This document shows positions 25,403-33,570 of a DNA stretch of 64,000 bases, piece by piece (position 1 is the stretch's first letter; every line of letters starts with the position of its first letter). The stretch comes from Halovivax limisalsi. Its GTDB lineage: Archaea > Halobacteriota > Halobacteria > Halobacteriales > Natrialbaceae. Below the pieces are notes generated by a model. The model did not search any database. It was not told where the DNA came from and worked only from the letters and a program-made list of their open reading frames with translations. The stretch is from assembly GCF_023093535.1 (NCBI RefSeq), contig NZ_CP095757.1, positions 2,542,001 to 2,606,000 of the forward strand. The letters run 5' to 3'. Made by a program: the position numbers and the translations under genes.

Positions 25403-26320
25403 ATGGCGGCGATTAAGACGAACGGGCTGACGAAGCGATTCGGCGACGTCGTCGCCGTGGACGATCTCGACCTCGTCGTCGAGGACGGCGAGATATTCGG
25501 CTTCCTCGGCCCGAACGGCGCCGGGAAGTCGACGACGATCGACATCCTCCTCGACTTCGTGCGCCCGTCGAGCGGGTCGGTGACCGTCCTCGGCCACGAC
25601 GCCCAGCGCGAGGGGCGGGCCGTCCGCCGGCGGACGGGCGTCCTTCCCGACGCCTACCACGTCTACGATCGACTCACCGGCCGCCAGCACGTCGAGTTCG
25701 CCATCGAGATGAAAGGCGTCGACGACGATCCGGACGCGCTGCTGGAGCGGGTCAACGTCGCCGACGCCGCGGGTCGCAAGGCCGGCGGCTACTCGAAGGG
25801 GATGCGCCAGCGGCTGGCGCTGGCCATGGCGCTCGTCGGGGACCCCGACCTGCTGGTGCTAGACGAACCCTCGACCGGGCTCGACCCGAACGGCGCCCGC
25901 GAGATGCGCGAGATCATCCGCGAGGAGAACGCCCGCGGGACGACCGTCTTCTTCTCGAGTCACATCATGGAGCAGGTCGAGGCCGTCTGCGATCGCGTCG
26001 GCATCATCGATCGCGGGCGCCTCGTCGCGATCGATACGATCGACGCCCTGCGCGACGCCACCGAAACGGGCGAAACCCTGTTCGTCGCCGTCGCCACCCT
26101 CGACGAGGGGGTGCGCGACGCGGTCGCCGATCTCGACGGCGTCGCCTCGGCCGCGATCGACGACGGTCGGCTGCGAGTCGCGCTCGAGGACGTCTCGAAG
26201 TTCGACGTGCTCGACGCCATCGACGAGATCACGGCCGTCGAGGACTTCTCGGTCGTCGAATCGTCGCTCGAGGACCTGTTCGTCCGCTATACTACCGAAA
26301 AACAGGAGGTCGAGCGATGA
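25403..26320 (+). CDS. ABC transporter ATP-binding protein
   Basis: A 305-residue cytoplasmic ATPase of the ABC-2 exporter type. Walker A GPNGAGKST is at 36-44, the signature YSKGMRQ at 130-136, and Walker B LLVLDE at 150-155, followed by the D-loop STGLDP and the switch His in SSHIMEQ (about 185-191). A C-terminal domain of about 80 residues follows, as in NosF/CcmA-like and daunorubicin-type ATPases. The membrane partner starts inside its stop codon (ATGA overlap). The transported substrate cannot be read from sequence. Confidence 0.93.
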   Translation: MAAIKTNGLTKRFGDVVAVDDLDLVVEDGEIFGFLGPNGAGKSTTIDILLDFVRPSSGSVTVLGHDAQREGRAVRRRTGVLPDAYHVYDRLTGRQHVEFAIEMKGVDDDPDALLERVNVADAAGRKAGGYSKGMRQRLALAMALVGDPDLLVLDEPSTGLDPNGAREMREIIREENARGTTVFFSSHIMEQVEAVCDRVGIIDRGRLVAIDTIDALRDATETGETLFVAVATLDEGVRDAVADLDGVASAAIDDGRLRVALEDVSKFDVLDAIDEITAVEDFSVVESSLEDLFVRYTTEKQEVER

Positions 26321-27195
26321 CCCGGTTCGTCGTCGCGAAGAAGGACTTCCGGGACGCCGTCCAGTCGCGGGCGCTGTGGGCGCTCGTCGGGACCTTCGTC
26401 GTCATCTCGCTCGTCGCGTCCTACGCCTACGTCGAGGTGCCCGAGGCCTTCGGCGAGCCGGGCGGCGCGACCTTCGGCGGCCTGCTCTTCTTCACCGCCG
26501 GCCTCGCCGCCCTGTTCGTCCCCATTTTGGCCATCGTCGTCTGCTACAAGTCCCTCGCCGGCGAGCGCGAACTCGGGAGCATCAAACTGCTGTGCTCGCT
26601 CCCGACCACGCGCGGAGAGGTGTTCGTCGGGAAGGTGCTCGGTCGGGCCGGCGTCCTCGGGTTCGGCCTCGGCGTCGGACTCGTGATCGGACTCGCGTTC
26701 GGCGCGGCGTTGCTCGGCCACGTCGACGTCGTCGCCGGATCGATCTTCGTACTACTCACGCTCGCGTTCGTCGCCGTCTACGCGACGATCGTCGTCGGGC
26801 TCTCGGCGACGACGGGGTCGACGGCGCGGGCCACGACGCTCGCGCTCGGCTTCTTCGTCGCGTTCGAACTGCTGTGGGACGCCGTCGTGATGGGAATTCT
26901 CTACGTCGCCGGCGGCTTCTCGCTGCCGAACCCGGCGACGATGCCCGAGTGGGCGTTCACCGTGATGCAACTCTCGCCCTCCGCGGCCTACTTCTCGGGC
27001 CTCGTCGCGCTGTTACCCGACGTCGCGTCGCAGGCCGACGCCGATCCCGGCGGCGCGGGTGCCGGCGTCGAGGTGAGTACGGGCGAGGCCGAACCCATCT
27101 TCGCCTCCCCGGAGATCGGGCTCGTCGTCCTCGCGCTCTGGTTCGCCGTTGCGCTGCTCGTCGGCTACCGGCGATTCGACGCCGCGGACCTGTAA
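26317..27195 (+). CDS. ABC-2 type permease (NosY-like)
   Basis: A 292-residue membrane protein with about six helices. It is a NosY/ABC-2 permease: an amphipathic N-terminus (VVAKKDFRDAVQSRALW), helix 1, and then the cytoplasmic YKSLAGERELGSIKLLCSLPTTR segment (about 71-93) that couples to the ATPase. An extracytoplasmic loop holds GAGAGVEVSTGEAEP (about 242-256) before the last helix. It overlaps the ATPase gene by four bases. Closest known relatives with NosY-like layout serve copper-enzyme maturation or export. The neighbouring oxidase operon makes a maturation role conceivable, but this is not shown. Confidence 0.9.
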   Translation: MTRFVVAKKDFRDAVQSRALWALVGTFVVISLVASYAYVEVPEAFGEPGGATFGGLLFFTAGLAALFVPILAIVVCYKSLAGERELGSIKLLCSLPTTRGEVFVGKVLGRAGVLGFGLGVGLVIGLAFGAALLGHVDVVAGSIFVLLTLAFVAVYATIVVGLSATTGSTARATTLALGFFVAFELLWDAVVMGILYVAGGFSLPNPATMPEWAFTVMQLSPSAAYFSGLVALLPDVASQADADPGGAGAGVEVSTGEAEPIFASPEIGLVVLALWFAVALLVGYRRFDAADL

Positions 27196-27361
27196 GGGGA
27201 TCTCCCCTCCGGGCCGAGTCGTCCCCGTATCGATTCCACGGGCCATACTGAGCCACGATATGACGGGTCCGGGCGAAGGTCTTCCCAGCGAGTAAGAACG
27301 CGGGCGAACGGGTGCGGGGCAATGGCTACCGGGTCCACGTGACGATTCGGTCCCGTGTGCC

Positions 27362-27511
27362 ATGAGTACGACTCGCTCCGGGGACGACCGTCCGTTCATG
27401 CAACGGCTCTACGACAACGTCTGGCTGCTGGCCCTGCTGGCGCTGGTCTTCTTTACCGTCTCCTACGTCGGCTGGGGGCTGCTGGACATCTTCACGGTGC
27501 CACTGCGGTGA
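27362..27511 (+). CDS. Small single-helix subunit of heme-copper oxidase operon
   Basis: A 49-residue protein. A polar N-terminus (MSTTRSGDDRPFMQRLYDN) is followed by one transmembrane helix (about 20-45: VWLLALLALVFFTVSYVGWG). It lies four bases before the subunit II gene and follows the gap after the ABC genes. Small single-helix subunits are common in B-type heme-copper oxidases, and this is most likely one. The assignment is from position, length and topology, not sequence identity. Confidence 0.75.
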   Translation: MSTTRSGDDRPFMQRLYDNVWLLALLALVFFTVSYVGWGLLDIFTVPLR

Positions 27512-27515
27512 TATC

Positions 27516-28067
27516 ATGACGTCACCGCTCAAACCGCCGGAGGGAAACTGGTGGAACCAGCCGATCAACCGCCGCGAGTCGATCTGGCTCGCCCTGGGGG
27601 GCGCCTGGGCCGTCGTCCTCTTCGGGTGGATGAGCACCTTCACCCGGGTCGGCGACCAGAACCCGATCGGCGAAACGTACCGGCTCGAACCCGAAGAGTA
27701 CATGCAGGCCGTCCAGGACTACAAGGGATCGGCCGAGGAGAACGACGAGGGCGCCCTGATCCCGCCGGGCGACGACGTCTACATCGGCGCGACGACGTAC
27801 ATGTGGGACGGGTTACCCGTCGTCCTCGAAGCGGGAACGGAGTACGACATTCACCTGGGGTCCTACGACGTCCAGCACGGCTTCTCCATCCGCGCCGAGG
27901 ACAACCTGAGCAAGCAGATCAACCTGCAGGTACTGCCCGGCTACGAGTGGATCATCCCGATGACGTTCGACGAACCGGGGACCTACCGCGTGCTCTGTAA
28001 CGAGTTCTGCGGCGACGGGCACGAAACCATGGCGGGTACCCTGTACGTGGAGGATCCCGAACAATGA
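27516..28067 (+). CDS. Heme-copper oxidase subunit II (CuA)
   Basis: A 183-residue membrane-anchored subunit. One N-terminal helix (about 25-45) is followed by a cupredoxin domain outside the membrane. The CuA ligands are visible: His in YDVQHGF (about 120), then the motif CNEFCGDGHETM near 157-168, that is C-x3-C-x3-H-x2-M. It accepts electrons from a soluble donor (halocyanin or cytochrome) and passes them to subunit I. It is encoded between the small subunit and subunit I, whose ATG overlaps its TGA by four bases. Confidence 0.92.
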   Translation: MTSPLKPPEGNWWNQPINRRESIWLALGGAWAVVLFGWMSTFTRVGDQNPIGETYRLEPEEYMQAVQDYKGSAEENDEGALIPPGDDVYIGATTYMWDGLPVVLEAGTEYDIHLGSYDVQHGFSIRAEDNLSKQINLQVLPGYEWIIPMTFDEPGTYRVLCNEFCGDGHETMAGTLYVEDPEQ

Positions 28068-29848
28068 GCCACAGATTCGACGTCTTCGACTTGTTCGACA
28101 ACGACTACGACGACGAGGGCTTTCGAACGTGCGGCGTCACCGGCCTCTCGATCCACCGATCGGTCGAAAATCACGTCAAGCTCTTCGGGCTGACCTCGCT
28201 CCTGTTCATGATCGTCGGCGGGTTCTTCGCGATCACTATCGCGCTCACCCGCTGGGAGCTGATCGGCCTCCTCGACGCGAGCGACTTCTACATCCACGTC
28301 AGCATGCACGCCTGGAGCCTGCTGCTGTTCTGGATCGTCTTCATGGAAGTGGCGATCCTCTACGTCGGCGGGCCGATGGTTCTCGGCCGACGACTGCCGC
28401 TTTCGAAACTGGCCAAACTCGGCTACGCGACGATGCTCGCGGGGGCGCTCACCATCTACTACGGGATCTGGACGACGAGTGAGCCCAACCAGGCGCCGAT
28501 GCTGACTTCGTACGTCCCGCTTCCCTCGCAACCTGAGTACTACGCCGGGGCGATCGTCTTCATCCTCGGGGTCGTGATCGCGTCGGTGCCGTTCTTCCTG
28601 ACGATCTGGCGCGAAAAGCGCGTCCACGGCACCCGATCGCTGCCGCTGGTCGTCTTCGGCGCGTTCATCACGGGCATCATCGCGGTCGAGGCCTTGCTCG
28701 GCGGCCTCGTCGCGTTCGGCGGCGCGCTGCTCTGGCGGCTCGAACTCATGCAGTTCGATCCGGCCTCCTACCGGATGTGGTTCTGGACGATCGGCCACGG
28801 CACCCAGCAGATCAACCTGCTCGCGATGATCACGGTCTGGTACTTCCTGACCCACGTCGTCGGCGGGGCCGAGGTCGTCAGCGAGAAGGTCTCGCGCACC
28901 GCGTTCGTCCTCTACCTCTTCTTCATCAACATGGGCGCGGCCCACCACCTGCTGGTCGACCCCGGCATCTCGGCCGGCTGGCGCATCTGGAACACCTCCT
29001 ACGCGTTCTACGGCGCGACGTTCGCCAGCCTCATCCACGCCTTCGCGATCCCGGCGGGCATCGAGGCCGGCCGGCGCAAGCGCGGCAAGGGCGGCGGGCT
29101 CTTCGGCTGGCTCACCTCCGCGCCCTGGAAAAACCCGACGTTCTCGGCGCCGGTGCTGGCGATCATCCTGTTCGGCTTCCTGGGCGGCATCACCGGCGTG
29201 TTGATGGGCCAGATGCAGCTCAACATGGCCTGGCACAACACGTTCGCGACGGTCGGGCACTTCCACGCCACCGTCGTCCTCGGCACGACGCTGACGTTCA
29301 TGGGGCTGATCTACTTCGTCATCCGGACGATGTTCCGGCGTCGGTTCGTCGGCGCCTCGCTGGTCTCCAGCCAACCGTTCCTCTTCGGCGGGGCGATGGG
29401 CCTGACCACGCTCATCATGATGTACCTCGGCATCCTGTACGGCATTCCGCGACGGACGCCCGAAGTCGTCAGCAACATCCCCCGAGCGGGGTACGACTTC
29501 AGCCTCGAGGCCGCGAGCCCGCTGTTCGCCATCTTCGGGATCGTCGCCATGCTGGCGATCGTCGGGGGCGCGCTCTTCGTGGCGCTCTCGGCGCTCTCGG
29601 TGCTCTTCGGCGACCGGATCGAGCCCGGCGGTAACGCCGACCTCGTCGCAGACGGCGGCCACGCCGCCGCGGCCGAGAGCGACGAACCCGCGGCCCACCT
29701 CGCGATGGCCGACGACCCGGACGACCCCGTCCACGCCTACGAGATGCGCGGGACGTTCATCATCTGTCTGGTCTTCATGGCCGCATTCGTGATCACCTAC
29801 GCGCTGAACTGGTACCTGCTCACGCAGCTCTGGTCGATCGGGGTCTGA
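28064..29848 (+). CDS. B-type heme-copper oxidase subunit I-like protein lacking the active-site tyrosine
   Basis: A 594-residue protein with about 13 helices. The low-spin heme ligand is probably His82 (HAW), and partners HFH lie at 399-401. CuB ligands are His245 and the pair His294-His295. The usual H-x3-Y, whose Tyr is covalently bound to the CuB His, reads His245-Gly-Thr-Gln-Gln249, so Gln replaces the Tyr. The paralogue at 39662 has a normal Tyr238. Loss of this Tyr is a known mark of nitric-oxide-reducing members of the superfamily, so this enzyme may reduce NO rather than O2. A CuA subunit II gene precedes it. The C-terminal extension (about 525-560) is acidic. Confidence 0.88.
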   Translation: MSHRFDVFDLFDNDYDDEGFRTCGVTGLSIHRSVENHVKLFGLTSLLFMIVGGFFAITIALTRWELIGLLDASDFYIHVSMHAWSLLLFWIVFMEVAILYVGGPMVLGRRLPLSKLAKLGYATMLAGALTIYYGIWTTSEPNQAPMLTSYVPLPSQPEYYAGAIVFILGVVIASVPFFLTIWREKRVHGTRSLPLVVFGAFITGIIAVEALLGGLVAFGGALLWRLELMQFDPASYRMWFWTIGHGTQQINLLAMITVWYFLTHVVGGAEVVSEKVSRTAFVLYLFFINMGAAHHLLVDPGISAGWRIWNTSYAFYGATFASLIHAFAIPAGIEAGRRKRGKGGGLFGWLTSAPWKNPTFSAPVLAIILFGFLGGITGVLMGQMQLNMAWHNTFATVGHFHATVVLGTTLTFMGLIYFVIRTMFRRRFVGASLVSSQPFLFGGAMGLTTLIMMYLGILYGIPRRTPEVVSNIPRAGYDFSLEAASPLFAIFGIVAMLAIVGGALFVALSALSVLFGDRIEPGGNADLVADGGHAAAAESDEPAAHLAMADDPDDPVHAYEMRGTFIICLVFMAAFVITYALNWYLLTQLWSIGV

Positions 29849-29965
29849 CTTCCGACCCGACCGAACCCCGTTCGACCGATCCGAATCGTCCGATCGACCA
29901 TAGAACCCCACGCTCGCACACGACCCCCGAGATCACCTCGAGAACACGACGGTCCACTCCAATAC

Positions 29966-30658
29966 ATGTCCGACCACTCCGCCTCGACGCGTTCGCTTCC
30001 CGGCCGACTGGTGCGACAGAGCTGGCGCGACCTGAAGAGCATCTACTACGCGAACACGGTCGTCTGGCGCCTCCTCAAGAGCGTCGGACTGTTGATGTTC
30101 GGGTTCTTCTGCTGGTCGGCCAGCTCCCTGCTCCTCTCGTATCGCCCGTCGTGGACGTTCCTCTACTACACGATGGCCTACGGCTTCGTGCTGATCTGCT
30201 GGGGGCCGCTGACCCACATCGTCGTCGTCCCGCTCGTGATCCGACTGCGACGGACGGCGGACCATCCGGTGACCCGCTGGTTCGCCAGACACGGCTCGAA
30301 GGTCAACCTCTCGACGTTCGTCGCGATCGTCGTCGTCCTGGCGACGATCCAGTTCTCGCCCATGCTACTGGACTTCCAGAGCGCGTTCGAGGACGACTCC
30401 GGCGCCGACGTCGCCGCCGACCTGCGCTGTGAGACCGGCGAGGAACTGGTCACCTGCCAGCTCACCGACGCCGAGGGCGTCGACAGGATCGTCGTCGCCA
30501 CCGGCGGGACGGAACTCGAGACGATCGACGACCCCGCCGCCACGTTCGAGATACGCAAAGACGAACTCGAGGAGGTGGTCGGCCAGAAGCAGTACACCGT
30601 CAGACTCTACGACGCCGACGGGAATCGCGTCGGCGTCTTCAGGCGGTCGGTCGTCTGA
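29966..30658 (+). CDS. Membrane protein of unknown function near the oxidase operon
   Basis: A 230-residue protein. Three hydrophobic helices (about 34-56, 62-85, 112-132) follow a basic N-terminus with SWRDLKSIYYAN. Helix 2 lies in TFLYYTMAYGFVLICWGPLTH. Residues 140-230 are a soluble domain with two Cys (CETGEELVTC, about 151-160), which looks beta-rich and may sit outside the cell. No family is recognised. It starts 117 bases after subunit I and has the same orientation, so it may be an accessory or assembly factor of that enzyme. Confidence 0.65.
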   Translation: MSDHSASTRSLPGRLVRQSWRDLKSIYYANTVVWRLLKSVGLLMFGFFCWSASSLLLSYRPSWTFLYYTMAYGFVLICWGPLTHIVVVPLVIRLRRTADHPVTRWFARHGSKVNLSTFVAIVVVLATIQFSPMLLDFQSAFEDDSGADVAADLRCETGEELVTCQLTDAEGVDRIVVATGGTELETIDDPAATFEIRKDELEEVVGQKQYTVRLYDADGNRVGVFRRSVV

Positions 30659-30748
30659 GGAGGACAACGTCGACGACTCGCCGCCACGCGACCGTCCCGG
30701 TCGGCCCTGCCGGTGGCCCCCGGCCACGGCCGACACGGGCCGGCTCGC

Positions 30749-30756
30749 CTTTAAGC
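30749..30756 (+). promoter_or_regulatory. TATA-like box of LVIVD-repeat gene
   Basis: CTTTAAGC lies about 31 bases before ATG 30784, standing out in GC-rich DNA. Confidence 0.5.
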
Positions 30757-30783
30757 GTTCTCGGGCAATAGGTCGGGGCAGAC

Positions 30784-32154
30784 ATGCGTCGACGAGCACT
30801 CCTCGCGGGAGCCCTCGGGGGCGTCGCCGTCTCGATCGGCGGTTATCGTGCGGTCGATCGAATTCGCGGCGGCGAAGAGTCGACGCCGTATCGCCCGCTG
30901 GGTCGCGTCCCGCTGGCGGACGCGAAGGAGGCCGTCGTCGACGGCGGCGTGGCGTACGCCGCCGTCGCGGACGGCATCGCCACCGTCGACGTGAGCGATC
31001 CCGCCGACCCGACGGTACTCGCGGAGCAGCGTGGCCTCCTGGCCGACCGGCCCGGCGGTCCGATGGAACAGCTGTGGGACGTTGCGATCGACGGCGATCG
31101 ACTGCTCGTGGCCGGGCCGGCGAACCCGGTTGGCGGCGACGCTATCCAAGGCTTGCTCCTCTACGACGTGAGCGAGCCGGCCGCGCCGAGGCGAGTGGCG
31201 TTTCACGAGACCGACTTCCCCATCCACAACGCGACCATCCGGGACGGCCGGGCGTACCTCACCGGAAACGACCGCGATCGGGAGCCGCTCGTGATCGTCG
31301 ACGTGCGCGAGGACGGTCCCGAGGAGGTCGGGCGCTGGTCGCTGCTCGACCACGATACGGGGTGGGGCGATGTCGACCCGCGACTCCGCTGGCTCCACGA
31401 CGTGCACGTTCGAAACGACCTCGCGTTTCTCGCCCTCTGGGACGCCGGCACGTGGTTCGTCGACGTGAGCGATCCCTCCGATCCGACGGCCGTGGGAAAC
31501 GTCGGCGGCCGGTCGATCGACGAACTGGCGTCGATCCCGTCGTCGGCCGTCCAGGACGAGACGATCGCGCTCCCCGGAAACCACCACTACGCGACATCGA
31601 ACGAGGCGGGGACGGTCCTGGGAACCAACGAGGAGGCCTGGGCGGCGAACGCGACGGGCGACGGCGGACCCGGCGGCATCGATCTCTGGGACGTTCGCGA
31701 TCCGTCGGCACCTACTCACCTGGCGACGATCGATCCGCCCCCGACGCCCGATCCGACCTACAGTGTATCGCCGCTCGCGGCCGGGTCCGGCGGGGCGCGA
31801 ACCGACCCAGTGCTCCCACACACGAAGTGCCACGAGTGTGGCGCGATCGGCGACGGCGTCTGGACGACCTCGCACAACTTCCAGCTCGCCGGCGATCGCC
31901 TGTTCACGTCGTGGTACCAGGGCGGCGTGAAGATTCACGATATCGGCGATCCGGCCGATCCGACGGAACTCGCGTGGTGGCGCCGCCCAGACGAAACCTC
32001 GTTCTGGACCGCCCAGCTCGCCGACGAGTCGACGGTCGTCGCCAGCAGCATGGGCTGGGACGGCGACGGAATGGGTGCGATCTACACCTTCCCGAACCGA
32101 CCGGGCGAGCAGGACGACCCGCCGTCGCTCGCGGCGGCCGATCGGGCAGAGTGA
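30784..32154 (+). CDS. LVIVD-repeat beta-propeller protein with Tat-like signal
   Basis: A 456-residue secreted protein. The N-terminal MRRRALLAGALGGVAVSIGG looks like a twin-arginine signal sequence without a lipobox. The rest shows repeated D-V-S/R-D/E-P motifs, for example DVSDPADPTVL (about 77-87), DVSEPAAP (about 129-136), DVSDPSDPTAV (about 236-246), DVRDPSAPTHL and DIGDPADPTEL. This is the LVIVD-type propeller pattern. A C-x2-C pair occurs at HTKCHECGAIG (about 347-357). The function is unknown. Its position after the oxidase operon suggests an envelope role. Confidence 0.82.
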   Translation: MRRRALLAGALGGVAVSIGGYRAVDRIRGGEESTPYRPLGRVPLADAKEAVVDGGVAYAAVADGIATVDVSDPADPTVLAEQRGLLADRPGGPMEQLWDVAIDGDRLLVAGPANPVGGDAIQGLLLYDVSEPAAPRRVAFHETDFPIHNATIRDGRAYLTGNDRDREPLVIVDVREDGPEEVGRWSLLDHDTGWGDVDPRLRWLHDVHVRNDLAFLALWDAGTWFVDVSDPSDPTAVGNVGGRSIDELASIPSSAVQDETIALPGNHHYATSNEAGTVLGTNEEAWAANATGDGGPGGIDLWDVRDPSAPTHLATIDPPPTPDPTYSVSPLAAGSGGARTDPVLPHTKCHECGAIGDGVWTTSHNFQLAGDRLFTSWYQGGVKIHDIGDPADPTELAWWRRPDETSFWTAQLADESTVVASSMGWDGDGMGAIYTFPNRPGEQDDPPSLAAADRAE

Positions 32155-32284
32155 GTACCGTCCGCGTGTTCGTGGGCCGATCCGTTTCGAAACGGATGGA
32201 CGTCCCTGCGAACACTGGATGAGCCCGCTCGCCGAACGTACGATAGGAAGGTAGATTTGTGATACGGTCAAAGGGTATCGTGTT

Positions 32285-32548
32285 ATGGCGTCGTCACCGC
32301 CATTTGTCGATCCGGAATCGGGAGAGTTAGACGTCGGCCAAATCCGAGCGGAAGCGCTCCCGCTTGCCGGGCTCGTCGTCCTGTTCGGCGGGACGGCGCT
32401 GCTCGTGTTCGTGATCGCGTTGCTGGTCGCCGGCAACGCGGTGCTCGGAGGACTCCTCACCGTCATCTCGCAATTCGTTCTCGCCGTCGGAGCCGGTATC
32501 GTATTGATGTACGTCGTTGCGCGGGGGATACAACTCGCCGACGGGTGA
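32285..32548 (+). CDS. Small membrane protein, function unknown
   Basis: An 87-residue protein. A polar N-terminus (about 1-25) precedes two transmembrane helices at about 27-50 and 57-80 with a short polar end. No family is recognised. An upstream TATA-like patch (GTAGATTTGTG, about 32251-32261) is at leaderless distance. The acidic N-terminus and isoleucine/valine-rich helices look like true haloarchaeal membrane coding sequence. Confidence 0.6.
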   Translation: MASSPPFVDPESGELDVGQIRAEALPLAGLVVLFGGTALLVFVIALLVAGNAVLGGLLTVISQFVLAVGAGIVLMYVVARGIQLADG

Positions 32549-32667
32549 GTGTGGGTACGCACCCTCGAAAACCCACGCGTCGATAGCACGCGAGGAACCC
32601 GGCACGCTGATCGAAGGGCGGTATTGGCCTCCGGAGTCCCCGATTCCCATCAGGCAACGAGGGCTCG

Positions 32668-33426
32668 ATGAGCGGAACGGTCATGTCTGATCCAGTCGTG
32701 GAGGCCTCCCGACGGCCAGTCGACCGATCGGATCGATCGCCCGCCACCGCAATACCGAAGGTCGATCGGTCAGTACTTCGTGACAGGATGCGATCGCTGC
32801 TCGAACGCCTGCTCGGCGACGACACGCCGGACGAACAGGTCGACCTGGAAGCGCGACAGAGCGACGCGGACGAGACGCTCCGCGACGCCGTCGAGCGAGG
32901 CACCGACGATGTAGAGGACTGCGGCGTGACCGGTGTCGCTGTCGTCAACGAAGGGCCGGACGGAGAGCCCGTCGTCGTCCCTATCGTCCGCTTTTCACTC
33001 GGTGAGGACGTCGAAACGCCCGATATGGATCGCGTCTGGGACCTCGTGGGCGAAGCGATCGACGCCGTCCACGCACCGTTCGACGACGTATTCGTCCGCC
33101 ACTACGACGTTCAGTTCACGTTCGACGGCGACGAACTCTTCGAGGCCGAAGAATGCCGGCGAATCGCGCTCACCGACCAGCTCGTCGATCGGTACGCGAC
33201 CGACGCCGGGTTTTCGCTCGCGGACCTCCGGGGTGCCGTCGAGGCGGCGGACGACATCGACGACGAGATCGCGCCGGTCGCGTGGGGTGCCTGCAAGGAC
33301 TACAGCCACACGGACGACGCGGCGCTGATCGTCGCCGGGACGGCAGCCGCCGCCGGTGCGGGCGCGAGCGCCGCGAGCTGTGCCGGGGCTGGAGCCGCCA
33401 GCGGTGCGGGCGGCGGCACGTGCTGA
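32668..33426 (+). CDS. Hypothetical protein with Ala/Gly/Cys-rich C-terminal tail
   Basis: A 252-residue protein without a recognised family. Residues 85-215 look folded: GVTGVAVVNEGPDGEPVVVP and the following acidic and hydrophobic segments to WGACKDYSHTDD. The last 30 residues are almost only Ala, Gly, Ser, Thr and Cys, with Cys at GASAASCAGAG and at the very end GGGTC. Such a tail could be a flexible linker, a membrane-inserting stretch or a modification substrate. In-frame ATG 32683 is an alternative start. It sits between the small membrane protein and the converging Cu+ ATPase gene. Confidence 0.65.
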   Translation: MSGTVMSDPVVEASRRPVDRSDRSPATAIPKVDRSVLRDRMRSLLERLLGDDTPDEQVDLEARQSDADETLRDAVERGTDDVEDCGVTGVAVVNEGPDGEPVVVPIVRFSLGEDVETPDMDRVWDLVGEAIDAVHAPFDDVFVRHYDVQFTFDGDELFEAEECRRIALTDQLVDRYATDAGFSLADLRGAVEAADDIDDEIAPVAWGACKDYSHTDDAALIVAGTAAAAGAGASAASCAGAGAASGAGGGTC

Positions 33427-33570
33427 CGGACCTGAATGCTCGGTATCGAACGAGACGGGTTCGCCGAACCGACTCGAAGAACGAACTCAGCGTTCGGAGC
33501 CGACGACGAGCGAATCTGCGGACGATCGACTCGGTCCGAATCGCCTGTGTCGGGTCGAACCCCGGCCGCC

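Noticed and set aside
27196..27208. Short symmetric word gggga-tc-tcccc right after the ABC permease stop as a terminator.
   Set aside because: Arms of only five bases and no T-run; such words are expected by chance in this DNA.
28064..29848. Calling subunit I simply cytochrome c oxidase.
   Set aside because: The missing tyrosine makes O2 reduction uncertain, so only the heme-copper superfamily is stated.
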